Assembly: GCF_028769735.1 (NCBI RefSeq)
Contig: NC_088172.1
Coordinates: forward strand, 89,982,451-90,046,450
Direction: 5' to 3'
DNA: 64,000 bases
Origin: Zonotrichia leucophrys gambelii
Taxonomy: Eukaryota; Chordata; Aves; Passeriformes; Passerellidae
In this document: one piece after another, positions 10,800 through 22,662 of the stretch
How positions within the stretch are numbered: position 1 is the stretch's first letter
Layout: the number at the start of each line of letters is the position of its first letter
Translations under genes and position numbers: made by a program
The notes under the pieces: generated by a model
The model's database searches: none
What the model saw: only the letters and a program-made list of their open reading frames with translations
What the model was told of the DNA's origin: nothing

Positions 10800-13700
10800 G
10801 TAGTGAATAAGCCAGTCTGCTTGTAAATGCATTAAAGGATAGTGTGTAGGTGGAAGAATTATGCTACTATTTTAAGAGCTAATAAATCTTTATTTAAGCA
10901 AGGGACCGCTAAAATTTAATTAGGCATATAAAAGCAGAGATCATTCTAAGTGTAAAAATAGGCCAATTCTCACAAGAAAAGACATCTGCTTTATGAAAAA
11001 AGAGTAAGTTAAAGTATACTCCCCTGTTACTACGTCAATAGAAAGGCTGGTTGCAGGAGTCTAAATGTAAAAAATGAGGAAAAGAAGAAAATAAAGTATT
11101 TTCAGACTGTGCATATGGGTATAAAAAACATGCTATGCACTTAGTAATGTTACTTGCTCTGCTTGGCAGTGTTCTTGCAAACAGAATCTTTCTAACTCCT
11201 GAAGGATAGCCCTTTGAAAATACCATCTCACCTCCCAGTTGCTGATGCTCCACAGCCAGGTCTCAGTACATGGGTGAGCTGCAGCCTTTCTTAGCACTAG
11301 CTACATTGCCTTAGAGAGGTGTGCTGCTCATGGAAACGTTTGTGCACATCATGAAATAAATTGTGAGTGGCATGAGAAGTCAGACAAAGCAATTTTGGAA
11401 GATGAAAATTACATTGGACAAAACATTGCTCTTGGCGGGTTTGCTCACGTGCCAGCCAGTGTGCTAGTAGGCATTAGGGAAAAAAGAGGAATTCCTGATT
11501 TTTGCATGCGACATAAGTTTTTCCTCTGGTAAGCGCAGTGTCACCATAGCATTAAAAATAAAGGATCTTTGGCTTGGCATCACCAACATCTCGGAAAAGT
11601 TCTTGGAACTTCACACCCTCTAAATCTGTTCAGTGAAGAAGAAATAAAAGGTAAAACTACATGGCATATTAAAAGATCTCTTAAATTTACAAATGTGTAT
11701 GAAGTTAAAACGTTCTCTATATTACAAGCTGCCCTGAGTTTTGTTTCTGTCTGAGCTGCAAAGCCAGGCAGCACAGGCTGCTCCCCTGCTCTAGTAGGGC
11801 TGTGGTGTGTGGCATCTTCAGGTCTGCACAGTGGTTGGTCACTGAACTGCAGATGTAGGTTTTTATTATACAGATTGCTCATAAGCTTTGCTGTGGGTGT
11901 TAAAGAGTCTGTGGAGTGACAACAGAGGATGCTTCTGTATCATCTTGAATAAATGTCTCTTCACTTGTGTGTGCTTATTACCTGGAATGCTGTTGCTGGG
12001 CAGAGCTTTGGGCAGCGAAGCGCAGAGCTCACCCCTGGGGCTCTGCTTGCTTTCCTAACATAATTATTAAATAACAAACACACTTTCATTTTGCCCAACT
12101 AGTACACAGTCTTTGACCTTTCCTACTCTTTCTGTTTTACTAGCCTCTAAGACCTTTGGAATCTTTTCCAAGCCATCATGTGGTGCTCCATGGAGTGCAG
12201 GCACAACTTCGTGGTGTAACGAATTGTCTGAGCACATTGCTGAATCTATACTGAAGATTCTGAAGAGCAGCTTATACAAATACATGTCAAAAATAACATG
12301 GTGCAGCTCATCATGCTTTAAGGGCAGGACATACAATGTAAATGACCTTTTAATTAAGGTCACTCTGCTTTCTGTGTTTATTTGATTATGCTAAAACAAT
12401 CTTAGAACAAATTCTTATCTTAACATAATATGTTTTAAGCCTGTGTTTTGCCACGTGAAGGGTACAAGAATGACATAGTACAAGTTAGCTAAAATGCTGC
12501 CTTCTCAGCAAGGCTTATGTTTATGTTGCTGCCCATTCATCTTTTTATTTTCTCTGGGAATGTGACACAATCCAGGAAAGCTCATTCTGTGGGGCAGACC
12601 CTTTTAAAATGCCAGGTACTGTGTGCTCCAGGCAAGGATAGTCACAACTTGGCTAAGGAAGGTGTCTCTCATATCTCAGCTTTCAATGTTAATCTGTTCT
12701 GGCAAGAGTGCCATATGTACACTGAGTTACTCACATTCATATAAGAAACTGAACTTGTGATAGGATCTAAATGCTTTTGATTTGACTTGAACATACATAT
12801 TCTGGGATTTTCCTTCTCTTGGGCTAAAAAAACCATGGCAATTTCATATATCCAATGTTTCCAAATTTTTTGAAAAATGAAGGAATGTTATTAGTGACAC
12901 TTGTGCATGCAGGGTACTGTTTTGCATATAAAATACTAACTCCTGTATTCAGCTGTCTTGATTTTCTTTGTTTTGTAGAGTAGACAGGGAGTGGCTGGAC
13001 TTTTTTGCTTACTATTTTGACAGTTAAGGTATGGATATAATTCAGTTGGCAGGAAAAAACCTTTGGTCCCTAGTGAACTTACAATGTAATGTGAATAAAT
13101 GCCTGTTATTGATGATGAAGACCAAGCAGAAATTTTGAACCAAACATACTGGACAAAATGGGCCACCTTCTGGCTTCTGTCCTATCTACATGATCCCATA
13201 GTGGCCTGCTGGACAGATGGTTTAGTTATGACATGGTGAATTGCAAAGATTTTTGTTTCTCTAAAGTAATTGTTTGTACAAATCACAGACTTTGTATGCG
13301 TAAAATTCCAGCCATATGTTGAAACCAGAAATGAGTCAAGTAATTGATTTTGCTGGGAACTGTGGTGATACCTACTGCAATTTGCAGTGGGACATGTTAG
13401 TTGGGAGCAGAGGAATAGCAATGGCTTCCCTTGGAGCATATACTTTATGTTTAGAGATGTGATCTGCAAATGCAAATTTACTGATACTATAGCTTGGATC
13501 ATTCCCAGTGTTTGAACTGAAATATTTTGGATCTAAAATAATTATGCAAAGTAGACAGTGTTCGTATTAGCTCCTCTCTCTCTTTCCAGATTTCCCATAT
13601 ATTCCACACATCTTTCATATTCTTCCTCTGCTCACATCTATAGCTGATGCAGGAGTAATATCTGCAATTCTCCAGTTTCTCCCAAATTGCCTAGCATTCT

Positions 13701-16079
13701 TTACTTATCACAAGGAAGGCTGCAAGAAAACGCATCTCACAGGTTTTCACTAAGGAATGCCATACAAAGTCATGCTGGGATTTCATCAGAGGATCTAGGT
13801 GGCTAGACTGTGAATGTGAGTGGAGCAGCTAGGCAGTGCCTGAAAAATCTGAGAACATTTCAGCACCTTCCAGAAAAAGATATCTGCAAACGAGCTAGGA
13901 CAGAAGCTGAGGAGAAACACCATTGGCAGACTAGCAAAAGGGTAGCTAACGTTAGAGATTACATCAGTTAGACTTTGTGTAGCTCCAGGAAAGATCTCTG
14001 AGATTTGAGCCTGTAAGAAAATGATATTTAGCCCATTGTGGAGTCTTGGTAACACAGGACTGGGCATTAAGATTCATGGCAGAAAGCTGGTACGAGCCAT
14101 CAGGCTAGTGCAGGAAAGGTGGTGTTTGGGAGAGCTATAAGAGGAATGCAGAGGTGAAGACAAGGTGATGTGAAGAAGACAAGGGCATACACTGAAAGTG
14201 AAGGCTGGATGCAGTTCTAAGGAATATTTAAGATAAACTCTGACAACTGCAAATGTTACTTAGCTTTGAGTTCTGGATGTGCATCTCAGCCTACTCCTAG
14301 CTTTCTGTTGGGATGAGATGCAGGAACTGTCAGGAAAAGCTCAGAGGTGAGCTGTGGTGGCATCCCATGGCACACAGGAAATTTTAGGAGCCAGGACTGC
14401 AGGATGGAATGCAGTGGAGATGCCCATTCCTTTCTTTGGACTGGTCCTCAGTCTGGGGTCAACAGACACATCCTTCCATCCACTTTCACTCTAGACACCT
14501 TGCTGAATGATTCCCATACTGTGTTCATTTTCTAGCAATGTATGGCCCCTGCTAAACAACAGAGACAAAGCTTGGGCTGGAGCTGTGTGGAAAACTTGTC
14601 AGATTAGTGATAGGTTCTGGCTCTGTTTTTAAATAAGTGCCTTCTGCTTTCAAATAAATTGTGAACAGATCCACAGCAGAGACAAAGCAATTTTGAGTAA
14701 AGCAAAGGCCTTCTGTCAATAGTGGCAGCTGAAGGATCAGATCCCTCTAGTACTTGTTGGCCTGTAGCTTTGAAATACTGTTTTTTTGCACTTCTGTCCT
14801 TTCAGGAGTGAACCTTTGAAAAGGTTATGTGTCGTAAGAACAAACCAGAATCTAAATATAGCAGGAAAAAAATAGATTAGTTGTCTAGATTTTGAGAACT
14901 ATGGATTCTAACCCATCCCCTTTAGCTGATGGCTCCTGCTGACTAACAGACAGGCACAGTATCCTGTCTTCCCCCTCCCACCTCCCAGTCTGCTGCTGCC
15001 ATTTCTCTTGATGAGAGGACAGGCAGCATAAAGGACAACAGTTTAGAGGAGAGATGTGACTCTATTTCAGTAATATGATCCCTTTACAACTCTGTTTCAT
15101 GAAAACTTCTTCCCTTTTCCTGTGGTAACACAAGGGAAATATTTGTTTGCTACACATGCTTTATTTAGATAAAGGAACAAGGGGGACAGTGTCTTACCAG
15201 CATTTAGAAATCAAAGAGGTTAGAGACTATTAATTCAGCCTATTATTAATCTGTTTTTGTATAGAACTCTGCTATTTATGTGACACTAATAAATGTTTGA
15301 AAGGATATTTGCCTTTTATTTTACCCTTCTGCTATATAGAAGCACCAACTGGCTAAGCCAGCGCATGCAGCCTCTGTTAATATGTTTCAAATAACAATTT
15401 CTTTTCTGCCTTGTTCACAAAAATAAACAGAACGAAAGAAAAATAAAATTGTCAGTAACAACATCTTGCAACTTGGAAAAAAGGATTTGAATTACTAGTA
15501 AACTTAACCCCATTGCACACTACCCCACCCCCTGCCCAAAAATCCAATTTAATTTCTCATGTTTCTGGCTTTAGTTGCATACAGCTGTGTTATAGCTTAA
15601 AACAACTAATCGTTTTCTTTTCATTTTTCTGGTTTTTAATATATTTTTATTTTACAGGAACTATTAGTTGTTTGAACATTTCTTGCAGCACATTTTCCTC
15701 TTTAAATTTATCCACAAAATACATAAATAAGGGGTTTGTACTGGGAATTTCTGTTCTGAATTGTATTTGAGGAATGCTTTCAAAGCAAGCTGAGGAAAGT
15801 GTTTCAGATGTGCTCATCCAACTTACACGGAATTAAAAAGGAAATTTTCTGCTTTAGAGTTCTATATTTACTGGGAAAATATTTAGTTTTCTGGATATTC
15901 ATGTGTTGGGGTCTCATTGAGCATACCATTCATTCCTCAAACGTGTTCTTATTTAGTATTTGGGGGAAATCTATGATAAATCCACATATAATATGAAAAA
16001 TAGAGACTTGCAGTACAATAACCAGCCATCCCTGCAATCTCAGCTGACCAGGACGTGTCATTTTTTGGTACTGAGCAGG
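10800..16079. other. Unique AT-rich non-coding sequence
   Basis: No coding gene or mobile element was recognised. Around 10840-10970 the sequence has an enhancer-like texture, with AATTATGC, GAGCTAATAAA and TTTAATTAGG cores for homeodomain proteins, but I cannot show conservation. Frames at 11580-11882 (minus) and 12067-12363 (minus) overlap plus-strand frames of similar length and look like chance openings. Confidence 0.62.
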
Positions 16080-16400
16080 AGCAAACCTCCCAGCCTGGTT
16101 TGGTTTAGGAAGCTTGCCCCAGTGTGGAGCCTGGTGTGTTTGGGACGCTTTTCTGTGGCTGCTGATGGTGCAGAAGGGTCTGAGCCGTGGGAGCCCAGCA
16201 GGGGGTAGCCAAGCACTGGTAAAGAAGGAAACCTCCAACTTGGAAGTATTCCTCATTCTACGGACAGGAACAGCGAGCCTGCACTCTCTGAACGGATTTT
16301 GCTTCCTCAAGGCTTGCGTTATTTACCCTGTTGGTGAGAAATGGTGCTCTGTTTGCTGGGAGAAGCCACAGTGCAGGAATCACTGTGCAGAATAATGTGC
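16080..16400. other. GC-richer patch with overlapping open frames
   Basis: A modest rise in GC content. Three frames stay open here (plus 15960-16208, plus 16114-16395, minus 15930-16310). Three simultaneous openings argue for loss of stop codons through composition rather than coding. CpG remains scarce. The patch holds a CTCF-like motif at 16195-16208. No splice or domain evidence supports an exon. Confidence 0.4.
16195..16208 (+). promoter_or_regulatory. Candidate CTCF-like site
   Basis: The sequence CCAGCAGGGGGTAG matches 13 of 14 positions of the core CTCF consensus CCASYAGRKGGCRS, as I remember it. The mismatch is a T where C is expected. CTCF is a zinc-finger protein that anchors chromatin loops and insulators. 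One good-looking match is expected by chance every few tens of kilobases, so occupancy is uncertain. Confidence 0.3.
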
Positions 16401-17039
16401 TTTCTTTCTTCCTTTCCCCCCTCCCCTTTACCTCTGGAATGCTGAGAGTTTAGATTGCTCAGGTGAACATTCCCCAGCTAAGTCCTTGGAAGGCGAACAG
16501 GAGGGGAAACTGTTTTCTTCTGATAAACTACTGTATTTCTGCAAGTGTTCAAATTTCTTGGCATAGAATACATTTTTTTTTCTTTCCTCTTTTTTTTTTT
16601 TTTTAAAGCTGCTTGCCAAACGTGTACATAATTTGCTATGCCTATGGAGTTGCATCACTAAGTGAGGAAGCTATGCTTTCCAAACTGAGACTGGCAGCTG
16701 GCAAACATAAAATATCTCAACGTTGGCAAAGTCCCACAAAAAAATTAGACACCTGGTTTTGAAAAATCCAAGGCTGGGTCTTCATTTAATATAAAGCAAC
16801 TGATCTTGAGCCTGTGCTCACTTTCACAACTGAGAACTTGGTCACAAATGCTCCATTTTGCAGCTGAATCTGTCTACGATGGAAACTGAAAATATGTTCT
16901 GCTATCTGCCTGGAAAAATGCTGGAGAATATTTCTCCCATTCTCTCCCACCCCTCAAAAAATAATGGGACTTGGCTGGCTAGCTAACATACTGCAGATTG
17001 CAGGGATGTAGCAGCTTATATTTAAAAATCAACTGCCCT
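16401..17039. other. Unique non-coding sequence with T tract
   Basis: No gene recognised. It includes a pyrimidine-rich stretch near 16400-16430 and a 15-base T tract at 16590-16604. Confidence 0.65.
16590..16604. repeat. T15 homopolymer tract
   Basis: Fifteen T residues, preceded by a CT-rich stretch that also contains shorter T runs. Read on the opposite strand it gives a lysine-rich segment within a short chance frame. Confidence 0.88.
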
Positions 17040-17550
17040 TCACTTGTGTTGCACCCAGGCCTGCTGGCTTAGGTCAGGAGTCTGCCTTGCCTGGCTCTGT
17101 GTCAGCCTCCTCTTGCAGGCAGCATGTGTGGAGGCAGACAGTGGTCCCAGAAAAGGATTATCAGAGATCACCTCGATGCTTGTCTCCAGCTCTGCTCTGC
17201 ATGGCTTGGTGGCCTAGCCTTTGTTTCTGGCCTCTGCTTCTTGTGTCACTCCTCTCTGCTGGCAAAGTGCTGCCTGCAATGACTTGTGTGCTCCAGAAGT
17301 GGCTGGAGCTACTGGGGCTCTGGAGGTTGGGTCAGTTCAGGTTCTGCCTCGACAGATGGAGGGGGAGAAGAGTTTCAGCCTTCAGAGAAGGTGGGGAAGC
17401 AGCAGCAGAGCTGGTGGGAGCGGCACAACCTGAGGGAGCATGAGGGCCCCAGGGAGAAGTCTCTGTCTTCTGCTGTGTCTCCATTTTCCCAGGGAAGAAT
17501 TAGTAGGGAAAAGCACCCCTCAGTCCCCAGAGCTATTGTGTCCTGAAACT
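17040..17550. other. GC-richer patch, possible non-coding exon or old repeat
   Basis: This is among the most GC-rich stretches in the window, with CTG/CAG-rich phrases and few CpGs. Three plus-strand frames (17087-17443, 17221-17433, 17286-17546) and one minus-strand frame (17375-17656) are open together, which points to composition rather than coding. The products match nothing I recognise. An eroded mobile element such as an LTR would look similar, but I see no defining ends. Confidence 0.4.
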
Positions 17551-17745
17551 TCAGTGAATCTTTGTGCAGAAGTTTTGTGCCATGTCCATGCTTGGTGGCA
17601 TTGTGATACATTCTTTGGTCATCATTTGTGAGAAAGACGTAAATGCTTATTGTCATTCCTCTCCTAAAACCAAGGTGTTACTGCTTGCACAGTTTAGAAA
17701 GTAATACATGTTACCTAATGTATGTATTAATATTACATACCCTGT

Positions 17746-17746
17746 T

Positions 17747-17778
<32 letters not shown>

Positions 17779-17785
17779 GTATATA
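17746..17785. repeat. Compound (AC)n(AT)n microsatellite
   Basis: An AC run of about eight units passes directly into an AT run of about eight units, then GTATATA. The whole 40-base stretch alternates purine and pyrimidine without a break, a pattern that favours Z-DNA in the AC part and cruciform or unpaired DNA in the AT part. Confidence 0.95.
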
Positions 17786-19550
17786 AAATTACTTTTTAAA
17801 GGAGAGACTTGAGAAGGGAAGGAATGCTGCTTGATATCTGTTTAAGTGGATGTTAATATAAAAGCCCCTCAGTTTTGTGTAGCCCATACTTACCTTACTG
17901 CTACCTAAGCCAGGCTGTTCCTGTGTTTCCTTTGTTCTGTTTTCCTCAGTGCAATGAACCCTTACATTATGAGTTTCTGCTGTAGTTTTAACCTCTAATA
18001 TGCAACCATTACAGCTTATCTCGTCTCCTAAATTACTCTAAAATCCAATTATAAAATCCTCTTTCCCTCAATAGCATACAACTTGCCACATTACTGAAAT
18101 GCTGGGTAGCTTTTTTGTTTTTTCTAAATTAATAATAACTACCATTTTCCGTCTGCTCTTACTATAGAAGTCTTTTATATCACTGTGCTGCTTTCCCATA
18201 ATACATATTATGGTTCTTTTTATATGCTAGTTATGTTTGGAAAAAACAAGAAAGATTTTGAAAAGATGTGCCTGTCAACTTCTGTGTATCAAAATATAAC
18301 AATGAAAATCCGTAGGGGAAACTTAGCAGAAAATCCCCAATAGTAAATGTATCCTGCCTGAAGAAAATGGCAATTCATCACTTGGTGGACCCTTTCTTTT
18401 TGGCAGGAACAGTTGTTACTTCAAACCACTTTTTAATGATTTCAAAATAAGGTTCCTGAGGTAATGTGTAAAAGAAATGCAACAGGGCAAATGAAAAACT
18501 CTATATTCAAAGTATTCAAAAATATTTTTGTCTTACCATTATGGTTTCTAAATTTCTAATAGGCTTTGTCTTGTTTTTAAAAAATCAGATTATAAAAACA
18601 GACGTAATTTACTTTGGAAGTTTATTAAATACATATCCTGAGTTCCTAGGTTCTCCTTTTTCAAAATGCTGCAGTTTCCATATTAATAGTCCAGACGTTG
18701 ATTGTGTCCTGACGCTAAATCTTTTGCTCTTAGAATATTAACTATGTTGATAAAACCACTAGCCTGTTTTTAATAAACTCTTCAGTACCGTAAGCATTTT
18801 CTGAACCCCAGTGTGAAGATCTGGTGATAAAAGGTATGCAGTGGAAATAAAGATGTGCCGTGAGAGCTTGAGTGAGATTTTCCAGAAGGGTTTGCTAATA
18901 GTAAATAACATCTTCACTTGGTCACATACAAATGCTCATAAATATATGTTCCTTTACCCACACTGTCCAATGTTATCTAGTAATTAGTCAAGTGCAATAA
19001 ATTAATCAAAGAAGGACTGCACACTGATATAAGAAGGTTTACCAAGGGGAAGAGTCATTTTTACAGATCCCATGCTAAAAGTTATGTGGCCTGGAATTGA
19101 ATGGATTTTTCCAAGTTTACAATGTAAGCTGTAAGATCCCAGACAGCCACAATCCTGTGTGCTGTGGGATCCCAGTCCACCATCCTCATGGGAACTTCTT
19201 TTCGCCTTTCCATAGGGATTACATATGTAAGGGTCAGAGTGTTGATTGTACCCTGGTATTTCTCCCATCCTATTTAATTGGACCTTAGCACTAAAAAAAG
19301 GCTTCAAAGCCTGATTTTTAAAGGGCGATGCTTGGCTTGTCCACCAGTGAAGTGAATGGCAAAACCCAACTAGCTCCAGAAGTGTCTGATTGGAGCCCAG
19401 CCTGCCTCCCTTTGGTTGAATGTTATTCACAGTCCCATCCTCTCTCTCAAAAGTTGAATGAAGATCTTTTTGGTGTTTTTCTGGCCTAGTATATTCTAGT
19501 TTGGTATGCTGGAGTTCTCATGCATTTGGAGTTTTGAGGTTATGCAGGGG
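17786..19550. other. Unique AT-rich non-coding sequence
   Basis: No gene or mobile element recognised. The longest frame (minus 19002-19430, 142 codons) overlaps a plus-strand frame (19097-19288) and shows no known domain. Its product has mixed composition without features that I can interpret. Confidence 0.62.
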
Positions 19551-19572
19551 TTTGTTTGTTTGTTTGTTTGTT
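19551..19572. repeat. (TTTG)5 microsatellite
   Basis: About five copies of TTTG run together, followed by TTGTTTATTTTT. An ordinary AT-rich tetranucleotide repeat. Confidence 0.92.
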
Positions 19573-20051
19573 GTTTATTTTTAAAATTGTACCTACTTTT
19601 TAAGTGATTGCTTATTTGAGATTGGGAAATCTATCACTTAATTTACTTCAGGTCATAATAAATAAACCTGTATCAGCACAGACATAGAAGTCATTGAAAA
19701 TATATTTATATTTTAAATTGAAGTTCAAGGTAACATTTAGATGAATAATTATTTACTGTTTTGTAAATGATGACATATATGACAGCAATCATGCTTTAGT
19801 ACAAGTGCTTTTCTGTTTTGAATGTCTCATTAGTTGCTTTGCAGGGCTGTACTGGTTTTTTAAGATTCAGATTCAAAATCTCTTCTGATTTCTGCTGTTG
19901 GGTTTTTGGCAGTGGGCCAGCTCCAGATATGCATAATATTTCACTGTTAGACCTTGCAAACAGAATATCCTGCTGTGCTAAAGAAAACATTGTGTTTCTT
20001 ACCACATGAAAATAATCCATCACTTTTCAATCAGCACACATGTATACACTG
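19573..20051. other. Unique AT-rich non-coding sequence
   Basis: Nothing recognisable. Frames on both strands between 19796 and 20023 mirror each other and look like chance openings. Confidence 0.65.
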
Positions 20052-20058
20052 GTGTGTG

Positions 20059-20090
<32 letters not shown>

Positions 20091-20091
20091 T
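20052..20091. repeat. (CA)n microsatellite with GT/CA fold-back, Z-DNA-prone
   Basis: A GTGTGTGCACGC head leads into 14 CA units (20063-20090). All 40 bases alternate purine and pyrimidine, and the GTGTGTGC head can pair back with the CA array. This is a strong candidate for left-handed Z-DNA and for length polymorphism. Confidence 0.95.
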
Positions 20092-20815
20092 CCCTTTCTA
20101 CCTGCTTTTCCCATCAGACTCCAGAAAAAATTGATGACTGTGATGTGAAGGGTGGACTCTTTGTACATGATCCATTAAAGTACAAAATAATCAAAATATA
20201 TCTAGCATCTGATTTGCAAAACAATGTGGAGTCAGAGGGAAGCTGAGCAAATAGACCATCTGAAGATCTCTCTGACCTTGTTCAAGGAGCAGTATCTTTT
20301 TGTTTGTTTATTTAAATGTTACATGGAAAGTGAGAATGTAAGTTTAAGGCAAGCTAGAACATCCCTTTGCACAGATCACCACTGCTGCATAGAATGCATT
20401 ATATAAAAAACGAAAAAAACCCACATGTTTACAAAATACAAATGCTGCCACATTAGTGTACAGCAAATAAGGAGAGATTTTCCTCCTTGGAAATTACACA
20501 GGAAGGAGCTTATTCACAGTGGAGCACAGAAAATATGTGGGCGCATGCCCACAGGCTGTGAGAAAAATAATGTGCGTTCTTTCTTTTTTTTTGTATCGTG
20601 ATGGATATCACTGTGCATTTATGACTCTTTTTCTGTACCACTGAAATCTGCGTGTTTACCAAGGGCAGTGATATCTAAGCAGCATGCCATTTAAAGAAAA
20701 GTGGTTAAACAAAAGAATAATTTAGCTATCTAAATTTGTCCTTTGTTTGCAGGCAGACAACATATTACACACCAGTACACAAGTGCTGTAACAGTAGTCA
20801 ATGAAACTACAGCTA

Positions 20816-20842
20816 ATTGAGGTGTAGTAAATACACCTTAAT
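20816..20842. repeat. Compact 11-bp hairpin with 5-base loop
   Basis: Arm 20816-20826 (ATTGAGGTGTA) pairs with arm 20832-20842 (TACACCTTAAT) along 11 positions, with one G-T wobble, around a five-base loop. Just upstream, CTGTA and TACAG words near 20786 and 20808 offer a competing fold. It might be the eroded centre of a small inverted-repeat DNA transposon, but I see no matching terminal repeats. Confidence 0.75.
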
Positions 20843-21785
20843 CCAACTAAGTATTTAGGCAGTATTTCACTTTACACTGAAGTTAGAACTGCAAGCAGGA
20901 GTTAAATCCAAGGGGGTTTTTTTATCCTTAAATGTTGCCCTGCTCTTCAGAATGTAGACACTGTAGGATGTCTCTATAGCAAACTGAGAGAGGGACCACT
21001 CAGAAGTGCTGTTCATAAGCTATCATGAATAAATGAAGAGCCTGGAGGTGGGAGGAATCATGATGTATAAACTTGCGGAAACTTCCTCTTTTCCCTCTGC
21101 ATTCCTCAACATTTTGCTGAATGGTAATGGATTCAGAAATTTAGGAAGTGTAGGACATAGCTTTTTATGCCTATTGGTGATGTGCCAACAAAATGCACAT
21201 GGACAATTCTGCTAGGTAAGATCATGGGATCTCCAGAGGATTCTTTTTCTCTCTGTCTTTCAAGGCCTTAATATTTTTGTCTGTCTGAGTCTCAGATCTA
21301 AATCCAAAGCAATAGGGTGTAGCAGCAGAAAGAGCAGCACAGAAGCATGCAGTGGGCAAGGTTAAGAAGAGGCTCTGAGAGCTGGGGAATCATCAAGGCG
21401 TTTAAAGCCCAACATTCTTCACTGCTGCTCTTTAAGTATTTTCAGTCATGCACTTTTAGACCACTGAATTTTGAACTTCTGGTCACCCCTTTCTTCCAGA
21501 TGTGAAAACAAGAGCCTGTCAGTGGAAAAAGGAGTTCTCAACAGAACTATCACAATGCAGTTTGTGACATGAGTCAGAAATCAGAGTTCTGTTCTGTTGC
21601 CATGATAATACTTGATTAAGATAACTTACCAGGCTGTCAGTTCAGCAGTTTTTTTGCCAGTGACTTATTTTTTACTTTCTTAATTATTTTATTGTTCTTT
21701 ATCTAGGTTTAGGAGATTGGAAATTGATGCGATATATTCTGACATCTTAATAAAGCATGAGAACATTTGGGCAGCGTTTTCAGTA

Positions 21786-21799
21786 TTTTTTTTTTTTTT
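21786..21799. repeat. T14 homopolymer tract
   Basis: Fourteen consecutive T residues in AT-rich DNA. Confidence 0.9.
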
Positions 21800-22642
21800 A
21801 ATTACTTTCCTTTGGTGTTCCATATCTTTCAGCTCCCTTTCCAGTTTTCTTTTTAAACATGGAGTTGTAAGAAGGAGAATGTGGAGAGAGTAAATAATGA
21901 AAAAAGGCCTTGTGGTTGGAGAAAAAGATATCTGTTTTCATGCCTGACCTTAACAAGGCAGTTACTCACTTTGTACTGATCATTTTACTCACCTATGAGA
22001 TAAATAAAATAATATACTAATTTTGGTTGAAATAAACAGAAAACATGTATTTGTAGAAAAGACTGGAAGTCTTTGCCAACATTTTTACTTGTGGAGAAAT
22101 AAACATTTTTCACTAAATCAAGACTGTTTATCTGACTTTTCAAAGTTCCTTACAAATCCAAATGGAATTAACTGAATCTGTGGTCACTCCAAAAGATGGG
22201 GAATATCCTTTGTGGTGGTTTTCTGGTCTTAAATTTGTGCAGTCTTCAAGAGACTCACTTCGGTGTGTGAAGCAAACAGTTCACTTTTCTCACATACACT
22301 ATGTTTGTATGTGGAAACAGAATTACTGACTGATATAGTTCCATTTCAGTTGGTGACTTTTCAGAATGTTAACTTTCGTGTTCCTTGTTCTTCAATGTCT
22401 TCTTATCCCAGTTACAGAAGCATTTGAGTTTCAGCATCTGAGCATTTGTAGCACATAGGAAATGCCAGAAAATGTAATTTAATGAACAGCTTTTGCATGT
22501 GGAATTATTTACATTATTGTTTTTCACACAATAATGTTTTAATTCAGCAGAAGCTAAAGAATGATGTCAGAAAATCCCATGAACTCACCTTTCAGAATGG
22601 CTTGCCTATTTTAGCTTCACATTTCTGACAGTGCAATTTTTT

Positions 22643-22662
22643 ATCCTGTGCATTCACAGGAT
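22643..22662. repeat. Perfect 8-bp hairpin with 4-base loop
   Basis: ATCCTGTG (22643-22650) and CACAGGAT (22655-22662) are exact reverse complements around CATT. No T-run follows and there is no gene context, so it is not a terminator. Each arm carries a TCCTG/CAGGA core resembling an ETS-type site. Confidence 0.8.

Noticed and set aside
19002..19430. Minus-strand open frame of 142 codons
   Set aside because: The product shows no domain, and a plus-strand frame overlaps it. No splice context supports an exon.
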